Made by a program: the position numbers and the translations under genes. Source: Legionella rubrilucens (GTDB taxonomy: Bacteria > Pseudomonadota > Gammaproteobacteria > Legionellales > Legionellaceae). Taken from it: a stretch of DNA of 64,000 nucleotides. Below the pieces are notes generated by a model that was not told where the DNA came from, searched no databases, and saw only the letters and a list, made by a program, of their open reading frames with translations. The stretch covers positions 20,912-84,911 of the forward strand of contig NZ_LNYT01000020.1 in NCBI RefSeq assembly GCF_001468125.1. The letters are read 5' to 3'. Shown in pieces: positions 34,496 through 43,514 of this stretch (the first letter of the stretch is position 1; each line of letters opens with the position of its first letter).

Positions 34496-35420
34496 TCTGC
34501 ATTTTTTGCGGCCCTGGTGGCTGCTGGCTCTAGCGCCGCTCTTGATACTCGCCGCTCAATTGTGGCGCAGTAACGCCCGACTGGATGCCTGGTCTTCCGT
34601 GTGTGATCGCCATTTGTTATCCCATTTAATTGTGTCAAAAGGAGACAACAAACGGCATGTCGCCATCCTGTCTCTTTTTTTAAGCGCTTTATGCCTTATC
34701 ATCAGTCTGGCCGGCCCTGCTTTTCAAAAGTTGCCTGTGCCATCCTATCACCGCATACAGCCCCGCGTTCTGGTTTTAGATATGTCGGATGCCATGCTGG
34801 AACGGGATTTGACTCCGGACAGGCTAACGCGTGCCAAATTTAAATTGCATGATTTGTTTTCACGGACTGACATCGGCCAAACCGGGTTAGTGGTGTATAC
34901 CGGTGAACCCTTTATCGTGTCACCCTTGACGGACGATGCTCAGACCATCGACTCCCTCCTGTCCTCCTTAACGCCGGATATTATGCCGGTAGGGGGGCAA
35001 AAGCTGGATACTGCCTTGCAGCAGGCTGGGCAGTTGATAACGCAGGCAGGATTTAATCAGGGCCAGATTCTGGTCTTGACAGCCGAGTCGCCGAGTAGCG
35101 AAGCCATTAAAGAAGCAGCCAACCTCGCCAAACAATCTGTTTTTACTTCGGTCATGCCGGTTGTTGGCGGGAATGCGTCCATTAATCCCCTTTTTCAGGA
35201 ACTGGCAAATGCAGGCAAGGGACTTGTTATTCCTTTTAGCGACAATGCCAGTGACTTGGAGCATTGGCTGAATGCTTCCTCAGGAGGCCAGCAATACAAT
35301 CTGGATGAACAAAACTTAATCCCGGTCTGGCGTGATGACGGGCGCTGGTTTTTAATTCCGGCCTTGCTCTTTTTATTGCCGGTATTCAGACGGGGTTGGT
35401 TACAAAGGATAGAATCATGA
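34485..35420 (+). CDS. batB: BatB-type VWA-domain membrane protein
   Basis: A 311-residue relative of BatA. Membrane helices lie at about 10-20 and 56-75, and near the end (FLIPALLFLLPVF). The VWA domain is degenerate: LDMSDAM replaces DxSxS and the last MIDAS segment is LVLTAESPSS in place of LTDG. Metal binding is therefore doubtful, unlike BatA. The start ATG lies inside the end of batA, and batC follows with a 4-base overlap. Confidence 0.87.
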   Translation: MLADLHFLRPWWLLALAPLLILAAQLWRSNARLDAWSSVCDRHLLSHLIVSKGDNKRHVAILSLFLSALCLIISLAGPAFQKLPVPSYHRIQPRVLVLDMSDAMLERDLTPDRLTRAKFKLHDLFSRTDIGQTGLVVYTGEPFIVSPLTDDAQTIDSLLSSLTPDIMPVGGQKLDTALQQAGQLITQAGFNQGQILVLTAESPSSEAIKEAANLAKQSVFTSVMPVVGGNASINPLFQELANAGKGLVIPFSDNASDLEHWLNASSGGQQYNLDEQNLIPVWRDDGRWFLIPALLFLLPVFRRGWLQRIES

Positions 35421-36340
35421 GAGCTGGGCTATTTTCGATCCTGTTGTTGAGCAGTGCCATGGTTCATGCGTTCAGTTGGCAGGATTTGTGGGCGACGGAT
35501 GACCAGCAGGCCCAGACGCTGATGAACAAGGGGCAATACAAAAAAGCTCAGGAACGCTTTCAACAACTCGACTGGCAGGCGGCTGCGGCTTACCGTGCCG
35601 GTGATTATGAAGCGGCGGCTCAACAGTTCGGCGCTTTGGAAACCCAACAGGGTTATTATAATCAAGGCAATGCCTTAGCGCATATGGGGCGATATGAGGA
35701 GGCTATTAAAGCGTACGATGAAGCCTTGAGAATCAATCCCGGTGACGAAGATGCTTTGCATAATCGTCAGGTTGTCGAAGACTTGTTGAAAAAGGATAAG
35801 GAAAAGCAGCAAAACCAGCAGGCCAATAATCAGCAGAATCAGGAGCAGCAGGGTAATAACCAGCAAAATCAGCAGAATCAGGAGCAGCAGGGTAATAACC
35901 AGCAAAATCAGCAGAATCAGGATCAACAGGGCAACAATCAGCAGGACCAGCAGAATCAGGATCAACAGGGCAACAATCAGCAGGCTAAGCAGAATCAGGA
36001 TCAACAGGGTAACAATCAGCAGGCTAAGCAGAATCAGGATCAACAGGGTAACAATCAGCAGGATCAGCAAAATCAGGATCAGCAGGGCAACAATCAGCCG
36101 ATGAAACAGGATAAGTCTCAGCAAACGCAGCCTGCCCGCCAAGCGCAGCAGGATAAAAATAAACAGGCGGATGACACGCTTAAACAAGCAGAAATTAACA
36201 AGCAACAATCAGCAGAAAATCGCGAGAAGCAACAGGCGAAAGAGCAAATGTTAAATTTGATTCCCGATGATCCGGGTGGGCTGATGCGGGAAAAATTCCT
36301 GCGGGATCATTTAAAAAGAAAACGAGGGTGGTATCAATGA
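35417..36340 (+). CDS. batC: BatC-type TPR protein with a Gln/Asn-rich tandem-repeat tail
   Basis: A 307-residue exported protein. A signal peptide (MRAGLFSILLLSSAMVHA) is followed by TPR motifs up to about residue 112 (YYNQGNALAHMGRYEEAIKAYDEALRIN). Residues 137-224 are a low-complexity domain built from 13-residue units of the form NNQQxxQNQDQQG. The close (RDHLKRKRGW) is typical of Bat TPR proteins. The ATG at 35417 follows AAGGA and overlaps the batB stop by 4 bases. The long repeat is an oddity of this gene. Confidence 0.86.
   Translation: MRAGLFSILLLSSAMVHAFSWQDLWATDDQQAQTLMNKGQYKKAQERFQQLDWQAAAAYRAGDYEAAAQQFGALETQQGYYNQGNALAHMGRYEEAIKAYDEALRINPGDEDALHNRQVVEDLLKKDKEKQQNQQANNQQNQEQQGNNQQNQQNQEQQGNNQQNQQNQDQQGNNQQDQQNQDQQGNNQQAKQNQDQQGNNQQAKQNQDQQGNNQQDQQNQDQQGNNQPMKQDKSQQTQPARQAQQDKNKQADDTLKQAEINKQQSAENREKQQAKEQMLNLIPDDPGGLMREKFLRDHLKRKRGWYQ
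35825..36088 (+). repeat. 39-base coding tandem repeats in batC
   Basis: One short 30-base unit (35825-35854) is followed by six 39-base units starting at 35855, 35894, 35933, 35972, 36011 and 36050. Each codes for 13 residues beginning NNQQ and ending QQG. Units differ by a few bases. Because 39 is divisible by 3, copy number can change without breaking the frame. Confidence 0.85.
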
Positions 36341-37968
36341 GACGAGGTTTGATTCTTATCAGCTTAACCTTCTGGCTGGGACTCACGCAGGCTGCAGTGA
36401 CCCTTCAGGTGGATGCTCAAAAAGTGCATATGGGGCAACCCTTCCGGTTAACCTTAACCCTGGATGACGAGGCCGGCCTACCTGACTTAACCCCGTTACG
36501 CAAGGATTTTACCGTTGTGGGAACCGAGCGCAGCATTAATTACACGGTCATCAATGGTCAGGCGCGCTCAGTGAACCAATGGATAATTCTGCTCATGCCG
36601 AAACGCACCGGCATGCTGACCATCCCGTCCATTCGCGTGGGGCAGGAGCAGACCACGGCAACCAGTGTGGACGTGACGGAAAACAAACCCGATGAAACGC
36701 AGTCCATGGATGAGCCTAAGGACATCATGTTGCTTACCGAGGTAAGCGATGAACACCCTTATGTCAACCAGCAGGTGATTTACACCGTCAAATTGTATTA
36801 CAACCGTCGACTGCTTGACGCCGATTATCAGACACCGGAAATCAGTGACGGCTTGCTGGTTCCCCTGGGTGAAGGCCGGCGCTATCAAAAGTCCATTAAC
36901 GGCATTGCCTATGCAGTGGAAGAACAGCAGTATGCCCTGTTCCCGCAAAAGAGCGGTCCCTTAAAAATCAAGCCCCCTGTTTATAATGCCCTGGTCGCGG
37001 ATGTCATACCCAGACGTACCAGCGTCAAAGCGAAGGCTACCACCCTGATGGTCAAGCCCGCGCCTGCCAATGCCGGTACGGATTGGTTTCCGGCCAAAGA
37101 GGTTCAATTGACGGAAACCTATGATCAACCGTCCCTCACGTTAAAGCAGGGCGATACATTGACGCGCACCATTACCGTACAGGCGACAGGCGCTGCAGCA
37201 CAGCTGATGCCGCGGCTTAATGTACAAAAGAGCGATCAATACAGTATTTATCCTGAAAAACCGATTGAAAAAACCACGTTGCAGGCCGCAAATCTGGTTG
37301 GCACGACGACGATCAAGGTCACTTACCTGCTCAATAAATCAGGAAAAATTGTTATCCCGGAATTGAAACTGCCCTGGTTTAATACGGTCACTCGCCGGGC
37401 CGCGGTAGCAACGTTGCCGGCACGCACACTGGACGTCGCTTCATTCGGCGGCAACGCCAATACAGTCCCTGCGGCATCAAGCGTCCTGCCAAAAACATCG
37501 TCCTCGCCGGCTATTGTCAATCCGGTTAAAGCATCCAGTCTTAAGGGGGAACAAAGCAATTCGCTGGCCTGGATTATCGCAGCCCTGTTTGCGCTGGCAT
37601 GGGTGGTTACACTGCTTCTCTGGTGGGTAAAGCAAGGACAGCCTTCGGGGCGGGGGCGGCTTGCGGCAAGTCGGAAAAAATTACGTGAAGCCTGTCTTGC
37701 CAATGATCCTCAGGCAGCTAAACACGCTTTGCTGGAATGGGCTCATTTACAATGGCCCAATGAAACAATACTCACTGTAAACGATGTAGCACGTCTCGTG
37801 CGTGATCCGGGACTGAAAAGGCAGTTGATGCTGTTATCGGAAGTGCTGTATCAACCGGGGGCGCAGGTTTGGAAAGGTGAACCGCTCTGGCAGCGGGTAA
37901 TGACGATGAAAAACAATCAGGGCACCCCAAAGAAGACAAATCCCTTACCCCCCATTAATCCATCGTGA
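36337..37968 (+). CDS. batD: BatD-type oxygen-tolerance protein
   Basis: A 543-residue membrane protein. A signal peptide (MRRGLILISLTFWLGLTQAA) precedes several beta-sandwich-like modules (VTLQVDAQKVHMGQPFRLTL opens the BatD domain). A single membrane helix lies at about 416-436 (LAWIIAALFALAWVVTLLLWW), with a helical cytoplasmic tail after it. This is the usual BatD layout. The ATG at 36337 follows GAGGG and forms an ATGA overlap with batC. The stop overlaps a possible GTG start of the next gene. Confidence 0.88.
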   Translation: MRRGLILISLTFWLGLTQAAVTLQVDAQKVHMGQPFRLTLTLDDEAGLPDLTPLRKDFTVVGTERSINYTVINGQARSVNQWIILLMPKRTGMLTIPSIRVGQEQTTATSVDVTENKPDETQSMDEPKDIMLLTEVSDEHPYVNQQVIYTVKLYYNRRLLDADYQTPEISDGLLVPLGEGRRYQKSINGIAYAVEEQQYALFPQKSGPLKIKPPVYNALVADVIPRRTSVKAKATTLMVKPAPANAGTDWFPAKEVQLTETYDQPSLTLKQGDTLTRTITVQATGAAAQLMPRLNVQKSDQYSIYPEKPIEKTTLQAANLVGTTTIKVTYLLNKSGKIVIPELKLPWFNTVTRRAAVATLPARTLDVASFGGNANTVPAASSVLPKTSSSPAIVNPVKASSLKGEQSNSLAWIIAALFALAWVVTLLLWWVKQGQPSGRGRLAASRKKLREACLANDPQAAKHALLEWAHLQWPNETILTVNDVARLVRDPGLKRQLMLLSEVLYQPGAQVWKGEPLWQRVMTMKNNQGTPKKTNPLPPINPS

Positions 37969-39353
37969 CCGGAACAATGGACATAAAGGATTACTGTCGG
38001 CTGGATGCCCATGCGTTGGCTGCAAAAATAAAGGCAGGCGAAACCACCCCGGAGGAGGCAATGGATTGCGCGCTAACGCGTCTGCGGCAGGTCAATCCGT
38101 CACTGAACGCCATTGTCCACGAGTGCAGCGGCTGGGCCTTGGATCGGTTAGAAACCATGCAGGGCGATGAACCCTTTTATGGTGTGCCGGTGGTGGTAAA
38201 AGATTTGGGATTTACCTTAAAGGGCGTTCCGTTTACTGCAGGCTCTCGCTTCTTTGCCGGTACAGTGCCTCAGGCCAACAGTGATTACATTGATAATCTG
38301 CTGTCGCTTGGCATGTTGCCCTTTGCGACCACCAATACCCCGGAGCTTGGTTTGTCTTTTGTCACCGAGTCCGCGTTACATGGTCCGGCAAAAAATCCCT
38401 ATGATCCTGCTTTAACACCCGGCGGTTCCTCCGGGGGCTCAGCGGCTGCGGTAGCGGCAGGCATTGCCCCGGTGGCCACTGCCAGCGATGGCGGCGGCTC
38501 AATCCGTATTCCAGCGGCCTGTTGCGGCTTATTTGGTTTTAAACCGACGCAGGGGCTTATCTCATTGGGGCCCTGGGTAGACGAGTCCTGGTCTGGTTTA
38601 AGCGGTCAACACGTGATAACCCGTACGGTGCGCGATTCAGCTCGGGTATTTGCCCATCAGTCACGGTATCAAAGACCGATAATACCCGCTATTCCGTCAC
38701 GGCCAAAAACTGTGGTTCTGGTACCCGGGGCCTTTACACCGGTTCCGATCGAACAACCCTGTCTTTCAGCCGTGGACATCATGCGTCAGCAACTGCAAGC
38801 GCTGGGTTATTCTGTCATCGAACAGGAACTGTCGCTTGATTTGGAGTTGATTAATCAATGTGCTCTGATTTTGATTACTGCCAATACGGCTGCTGTGATT
38901 GAAAGCCAGCAACAGGTATTGGGACGGAAGGTGAAAAAACAGGAATTGGAGTCAGCGACCTGGGCGTTTTATCGGGAAGGAAAGGCTATCAAGGCGACGC
39001 AACTTATTCAGGCCCGCACTCAGCTTTACCGTTGCCTGCGTCCACTGCATGCCTTACTGAATGACGCGGCGTTTCTGTTGACCCCGGCATTAGCCCAATT
39101 GCCGCTCAAAATCGGTAGTCTCATCTACACCAATGATCTCAAGGCCTATCTTGAGCAAGGCCGTGCGTTCTCTCCGTTTACCCCGTTATTTAATCAGGCC
39201 AACTTACCCGCGATGACATTGCCTGTCATGTACCATGGCCAATTGCCTGTCTCGGTACAGATTGCCTCAGGAAGGTGGCGTGACTGGTCATTGCTGGCTC
39301 TGGCAGAGCAATTGGAACCCGCCTTTCCCTCGTTCTTCCCGCCATTTTCCTGA
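37965..39353 (+). CDS. Amidase-signature hydrolase
   Basis: A 462-residue amidase of the GatA/FAAH superfamily. The Ser-cisSer-Lys triad is visible: Lys in PVVVKDLGF, the first Ser in TPGGSSGGSAAAVAAG, and the nucleophile in ASDGGGSIRIPAACCGLFGF. GFKPTQG follows, as usual. Its substrate (an amide or amino-acid amide) is unknown. It is not a glutaminyl-tRNA amidotransferase, since gatB and gatC are absent. GTG 37965 overlaps the batD stop; ATG 37977, with GGA upstream, is an equally good start. It may be read through from the Bat operon. Confidence 0.87.
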   Translation: MTGTMDIKDYCRLDAHALAAKIKAGETTPEEAMDCALTRLRQVNPSLNAIVHECSGWALDRLETMQGDEPFYGVPVVVKDLGFTLKGVPFTAGSRFFAGTVPQANSDYIDNLLSLGMLPFATTNTPELGLSFVTESALHGPAKNPYDPALTPGGSSGGSAAAVAAGIAPVATASDGGGSIRIPAACCGLFGFKPTQGLISLGPWVDESWSGLSGQHVITRTVRDSARVFAHQSRYQRPIIPAIPSRPKTVVLVPGAFTPVPIEQPCLSAVDIMRQQLQALGYSVIEQELSLDLELINQCALILITANTAAVIESQQQVLGRKVKKQELESATWAFYREGKAIKATQLIQARTQLYRCLRPLHALLNDAAFLLTPALAQLPLKIGSLIYTNDLKAYLEQGRAFSPFTPLFNQANLPAMTLPVMYHGQLPVSVQIASGRWRDWSLLALAEQLEPAFPSFFPPFS

Positions 39354-39440
39354 TGGAAAGCGAATTCAGCAATGCGCTTATTAACTGGCAGCATTGAAGA
39401 AATATTTTCTAGGCGACTCGCTATTTATTTCCTGCTGGAG

Positions 39441-39446
39441 TATAAT
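39441..39446 (+). promoter_or_regulatory. Possible -10 element and long leader of the cold-shock gene
   Basis: TATAAT at 39441-39446 predicts a transcript start near 39453 and a leader of about 150 bases before the ATG at 39605. Cold-shock genes commonly have long leaders of this size that refold at low temperature. No good -35 box is visible, so the promoter call is modest. Confidence 0.4.
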
Positions 39447-39604
39447 AACAAGACTTGGTTGTTTTCTATATCTCAGCGGAAAATGTTACTCTCGTGAAAA
39501 TCCCTCTTTGAATATCAAGTGACGAATTATCGCGTAAAGTCCCATTGTGATGGCTTTGATTAGGCAACTCCAAGTGTGTGTTTAATTTTATTTGGAAAAT
39601 ATAA

Positions 39605-39826
39605 ATGTCCGCTATAGTAGAAACTGGCCACGTCAAGTGGTTTAATGATGATAAAGGTTATGGCTTCATTAGCCGCGATAATGGTCAAGACGATGTTTTC
39701 GTCCACTTCCGCTCCATCAAAAGCGAAAGTGCCGGACGCAGAACATTAGTTGAAGGTCAACGTGTACAGTTCACCGTCAGTAAAGGCCCTAAAGGATTAC
39801 AAGCAGAAGAAGTGTCTGCCATCTAA
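39605..39826 (+). CDS. Cold-shock protein (CspA family)
   Basis: A 73-residue single-domain OB-fold nucleic-acid chaperone. RNP1 is KGYGFIS within [18 protein letters not shown], and RNP2 is DVFVHFR. Length and sequence are typical of the CspA/CspD group. It binds single-stranded RNA and may prevent structure at low temperature. It stands alone between the amidase and the flavoprotein. Confidence 0.95.
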   Translation: MSAIVETGHVKWFNDDKGYGFISRDNGQDDVFVHFRSIKSESAGRRTLVEGQRVQFTVSKGPKGLQAEEVSAI

Positions 39827-39853
39827 TCCTGTCGTTTCTACCCATTTTTTCTC

Positions 39854-39880
39854 TTTACCAGCAGCATCGCTGCTGGTAAA
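39854..39880 (+). terminator. Stem-loop after the cold-shock gene
   Basis: Arms of 12 bases (39854-39865 and 39869-39880) with a 3-base loop lie about 27 bases after the csp stop codon. No T-run follows on the plus strand, so it may act as an RNA 3' stabiliser rather than a full terminator. Confidence 0.45.
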
Positions 39881-39894
39881 AGAGAATAATCTCT

Positions 39895-41076
39895 ATGAAA
39901 AATCCGGATGTAATAATCATTGGTGCCGGGGCAGCCGGTTTGATGTGTGCTATCGAAGCAGGCTTTCGCGGTCGTCGGGTACTGGTGATTGATCACGCCA
40001 ACAAAGCGGGCAAAAAAATTCTGATGTCCGGTGGCGGTCGTTGCAATTTCACCAATTATGACATTGAAGCGCATCATTATCTTTCTGCCAATCCTCATTT
40101 TTGCAAATCCGCGTTAAAACGCTATACGGCCTATAATTTTATTGATCTGGTCAACAAATTCCGTATTCCCTTTCATGAAAAATCGCACGGGCAATTGTTC
40201 TGCGATAACAAATCATCCGACATTGTGGGTATGCTGCTCGCCTGTTGTGAAGACGCCGGAGTGACTATTGCCTTAAATACCTCGATTCAATCCGTTCAGC
40301 ACGAGGGGAAGGGATATCGTTTACAGTTGGCTTGTGGCACACGCCTTCAATGCGACTCCCTGGTGATTGCTACCGGCGGGTTATCCATCCCTACCATGGG
40401 TGCTTCTCCCTATGGGTACCAATTGGCCGCGCAATTTGGTTTAAACGTGCTGCCTACAAGGGCAGGATTGGTCCCTTTTACGCTGCAGCCGCAGGACAAG
40501 GAGCGTTATGGCGCATTGTCAGGTATTTCGGTGCCTTGCCGTGTAGCCTGTAATCATCAGGATTTTACCCTGGATATGTTGTTTACCCACCGGGGCTTAA
40601 GCGGCCCGGCCATGTTGCAGATTTCCTCCTTCTGGCATGCAGGAGATGAGTTAACCATCGATCTCGCAGCGGGACGTGATCTGGCCGCAGGGATCCTGGC
40701 TGCGAAACGTAAAACACCCAAAATGCGATTGAAAACCTGGCTGGAGCAGACATTGCCAAAACGCGTGGTGGCAACCTGGCAGGAGGAGGCTGTGCTCGAA
40801 AAGGAATTAACCACCTTTTCTGATCAACGATTGAGGGACATGGCGTTAAGCGTCACTCAATGGCGCATCAAACCCAATGGCACAGAAGGCTATCGCACAG
40901 CAGAAGTCACGCTCGGTGGTGTGGATACCGAGGCCATTTCCTCACAAACCATGGCGGTGAAATCAATCCCCGGCTTGTATTTTATCGGCGAGGTTCTGGA
41001 TGTGACCGGCTGGTTAGGCGGGTATAATTTTCAATGGGCCTGGTCTTCCGGCTGGGCCGCCGGGCAAGTGGTCTAA
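39895..41076 (+). CDS. HI0933-family FAD-dependent oxidoreductase (YhiN/BaiN type)
   Basis: A 393-residue flavoprotein. The N-terminal dinucleotide site reads VIIIGAGAAGLMCAIEAG, then KKILMSGGGRCNFTNYD (family signature of HI0933/YhiN). The middle has an inserted beta domain (LVPFTLQP to ITLDM), and the C-terminus ends LDVTGWLGGYNFQWAWSSGWAAG, also a hallmark. Members are thought to act as flavin reductases; the electron partner is not known. Start ATG 39895 lies shortly after the cold-shock gene's stem-loop. Confidence 0.88.
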   Translation: MKNPDVIIIGAGAAGLMCAIEAGFRGRRVLVIDHANKAGKKILMSGGGRCNFTNYDIEAHHYLSANPHFCKSALKRYTAYNFIDLVNKFRIPFHEKSHGQLFCDNKSSDIVGMLLACCEDAGVTIALNTSIQSVQHEGKGYRLQLACGTRLQCDSLVIATGGLSIPTMGASPYGYQLAAQFGLNVLPTRAGLVPFTLQPQDKERYGALSGISVPCRVACNHQDFTLDMLFTHRGLSGPAMLQISSFWHAGDELTIDLAAGRDLAAGILAAKRKTPKMRLKTWLEQTLPKRVVATWQEEAVLEKELTTFSDQRLRDMALSVTQWRIKPNGTEGYRTAEVTLGGVDTEAISSQTMAVKSIPGLYFIGEVLDVTGWLGGYNFQWAWSSGWAAGQVV

Positions 41077-41149
41077 CCTCAGCAAAATTCTCGTAAGTTA
41101 CCGAAACTTCTGTATAATCAGGTGTGCCTTAAATTGACAGGATGCCTAC

Positions 41150-42127
41150 GTGATCAGAATAATTGTATCGTTATTGTCCCTCTATGCGGTGTTAGCTCAG
41201 GCCTCAGTTCCGGTAGACGGTACTTTTATTGCAGGTAAATCATGTCCTGCGTACCTTTCCAAAAATAAAAAAACCAACCCGACCAATGCCTCGGTTGAAG
41301 CCGGGCAGCGCTATACCTTAATCGAAATTAACCGGCCCTACAAACCGGATTGGCTGCGTATTGTCCTGGCTGATGGCACCGGGCGTTGGGTTGCCAGCGA
41401 ATGCGGTGATGCCGATTACCAGACTAAACCGGCCAGCCGTTGCGATCAAAGTCCGGGGATGGCAGACTCGTATGTACTGGCGCTAAGCTGGCAACCTGCC
41501 TTTTGCCAGACCTATGGTTATGAAGCGGGTAAACCCGAGTGCATGAAATTAAAGCCGGCCTCTTACGCGGCGTCTCACCTGACTTTGCACGGCATGTGGC
41601 CAAATCAGAATCAATGCGGTCAAAATTACGGTTTCTGCGGCGTCGAGCCACAGCCCAATCATTGTGATTACCCGGCTGTCAATTTAAATGATGAGGTGGC
41701 AGAGATGCTGCGGGTGTTCATGCCAAGCTATGCTTTTGGCAGTTGCCTTGAACGGCATGAGTGGAATAAGCATGGCAGTTGTCAGATTTTAAGTGCTGAT
41801 GCCTATTTTTCGTTGGCCATGCGCCTGACCAAAGAAGCGGATCACTCGCAGTTAGGAACGTATCTGCATGAACATCTTGGCAAAACAGTGCCCCGAAATG
41901 AACTGGAAGAGAGAGTGCGTTTGTCTTTTGGCGGTGATGCAGCCAAAAAAGTGTACCTCGGGTGTAAAAACGGCTTGTTAGTCGACGTTTATATTCAGCT
42001 GCCGGCGTTGATACCCTATTCGGAATCACTTAAAACCTTAGTCCAACAGGCTCCGGAATTAAAACGCTACCAGGGCTGTCCTGCGTCGGTCGGCATTTCG
42101 GATTTCACCATGAATGCCTGGTTTTAG
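41150..42127 (+). CDS. srnA: Secreted RNase T2 family ribonuclease, SrnA-like
   Basis: A 325-residue exported endoribonuclease. A signal peptide (1-18, ending AQA-S) is followed by an SH3-like N-terminal extension (to about residue 98) and the RNase T2 domain. CAS1 LTLHGMWPN holds His147. CAS2 ERHEWNKHGSC holds His203, Glu204, Lys207 and His208, so the catalytic set is complete. Many cysteines would form disulfides. L. pneumophila has a T2 RNase, SrnA, exported by type II secretion, and this is its likely counterpart. Translation starts at GTG behind AGGA. Confidence 0.88.
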   Translation: MIRIIVSLLSLYAVLAQASVPVDGTFIAGKSCPAYLSKNKKTNPTNASVEAGQRYTLIEINRPYKPDWLRIVLADGTGRWVASECGDADYQTKPASRCDQSPGMADSYVLALSWQPAFCQTYGYEAGKPECMKLKPASYAASHLTLHGMWPNQNQCGQNYGFCGVEPQPNHCDYPAVNLNDEVAEMLRVFMPSYAFGSCLERHEWNKHGSCQILSADAYFSLAMRLTKEADHSQLGTYLHEHLGKTVPRNELEERVRLSFGGDAAKKVYLGCKNGLLVDVYIQLPALIPYSESLKTLVQQAPELKRYQGCPASVGISDFTMNAWF

Positions 42128-42237
42128 GCCGTTTGGTTCATCCTGCCGAGGCTTGAGAATCACCAGGCAGGATGCTTGCGCATTGCTTTAACTTCCTCTA
42201 ATGTAGGGAAATACACGTCCATTTGGAAACGAGACTT

Positions 42238-43200
42238 ATGTTGAGCCGCTTTTTGGTATTGATTTTTATAGGGTTTCTACTTAGTGGTTGCCATCGCCAG
42301 GCGGTAGCGACCGAGCAGCAACCCGGGGCGGTTGCCACCGTTCGTAGCACGCAGGTTCGTTCGGTGCCGAGCTTCAATCATGTCATTGCCAGAGGTCGTC
42401 TCAATGTCGATTTGCACACCGGTTACTCAAAACCGCAAGTTATCCTGCGTGGCGCGGCAAGCGATCTGCAGCAGGTGGTGACCAAAGTGCAGAATGGCCA
42501 GTTGCTTATCCAGATTGGTGAAGGCTATCCTCGTTGCGGTGCGGTTTCAGTCGAAGTGCGCGGTCATTATTTAAATTCATTCACTTACCAGGGCGGCGGT
42601 GTCATCACCGGCTCCCGCCTCCATTCCGGCTTACTGGATTTAAGCATTGATAATCCGGGTAATACGACGTTGGGCGGTGATATTTTCCTGCGTAAACTGG
42701 ATGTTCGAGGCAGCGGCAATGTCCAGATTAGCGGTGTGCACGCACATTATTTACAACTGTCCATGCGCGGCAAACCGCATGTGCAATTGACTGGGATGGC
42801 CAATCTGTCCATGGTCGAACTGGCGGGGGAAGGCTGGTTCAGCATGTATTGGATAAAAAGCGATAAGTTAAAAATTCGCGCCAAAAACAAAGCCTTTATG
42901 CAGTTGGCGGGTATTGCCAATGTCATTGATGTGGAATTATGGGGTAATGCCCAATTTAAAGGGCGTTATTTACGAGCCAACCGTGCCTTTGTGAAAACGC
43001 ATGATCGGGCCGTGGCTGAGCTTTCAGCCGTTAAACGGCAGCATACGCTGGCGAGCGATGCCAGTGACATTTATTTTTACAATCTTCCGGAAATGCGGAC
43101 CGACTTCATGGCCTATAATGGGGCAGTGCTGGACATGCGGGATTGGGGATATTATTCCATACAGGAATACACACGATACAATAAGAGTTTGAATAATTGA
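42238..43200 (+). CDS. Lipoprotein with DUF2807 (GIN) domain
   Basis: A 320-residue lipoprotein. The N-terminus MLSRFLVLIFIGFLLSGC carries a lipobox (LSGC), so Cys18 would be lipidated. The rest is a repetitive beta-helix-like fold with alternating short strands (FNHVIARGRLNVDLHTG, LRGAASDLQQVV, SVEVRGHYLNSFTYQGGG) typical of the auto-transporter-adhesin-head-like DUF2807 domain. Function unknown; probably envelope-surface or periplasmic. The ATG at 42238 has GAG upstream, and a TTG at 42223 was rejected. Confidence 0.78.
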   Translation: MLSRFLVLIFIGFLLSGCHRQAVATEQQPGAVATVRSTQVRSVPSFNHVIARGRLNVDLHTGYSKPQVILRGAASDLQQVVTKVQNGQLLIQIGEGYPRCGAVSVEVRGHYLNSFTYQGGGVITGSRLHSGLLDLSIDNPGNTTLGGDIFLRKLDVRGSGNVQISGVHAHYLQLSMRGKPHVQLTGMANLSMVELAGEGWFSMYWIKSDKLKIRAKNKAFMQLAGIANVIDVELWGNAQFKGRYLRANRAFVKTHDRAVAELSAVKRQHTLASDASDIYFYNLPEMRTDFMAYNGAVLDMRDWGYYSIQEYTRYNKSLNN

Positions 43201-43217
43201 CAGCCCTTGTGGGCTGT
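43200..43217 (+). terminator. Hairpin between convergent genes at 43.2 kb
   Basis: ACAGCCC (43200-43206) pairs with GGGCTGT (43211-43217) across a 4-base loop, exactly at the stop codon of the lipoprotein gene and next to the end of the small membrane-protein gene. It probably terminates transcription in both directions. Confidence 0.55.
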
Positions 43218-43220
43218 TGG

Positions 43221-43457
43221 TCATTTCCCAAAGCCCCAGGATGCTGGTGTGAATTCCAGGTCGATGTCCTCATCAAAGCATTCGAAATTAAGTCCATTGA
43301 TCATCAGGGCTGGATCGATCTCGGTTGCATTTGGCTCATCCCCCATTTCCTGTTGCAAGCTCTCTTTCACGAGATAAACCACGGAAAAAACAGCGGCCAT
43401 CCAGGCACTCACATTGCCCAGGGTTTTAATCACTTCTTTGTCTCGTTTAGAAAACAT
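43221..43457 (-). CDS. Small membrane protein of unknown function
   Basis: A 78-residue protein with one hydrophobic segment (ISAWMAAVFSVVYLV-like, about residues 16-30) after a short basic start (FSKRDKEVIKTLGN), then an acidic tail ending EFTPASWGFGK. The start ATG at 43457 follows GGGAG with 5-base spacing; an adjoining GTG at 43460 is too close. No family recognised. Confidence 0.55.
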   Translation of the reverse strand: MFSKRDKEVIKTLGNVSAWMAAVFSVVYLVKESLQQEMGDEPNATEIDPALMINGLNFECFDEDIDLEFTPASWGFGK

Positions 43458-43514
43458 CACGACTCCCTTTATGTTGCTAAATAAAGGGATTGAGTGTACA
43501 CGATTAAAGCAGTC

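Noticed and set aside
35855..36088. Regular repeats that could suggest a CRISPR array
   Set aside because: The 39-base units adjoin without spacers, stay in frame and lie inside batC. No cas gene is present.
35675..36208. A 177-codon minus-strand frame rich in Leu and Ile
   Set aside because: It is the complement of the Gln/Asn repeat of batC (CAG/AAT read as CTG/ATT), so its membrane-like look is an artefact.
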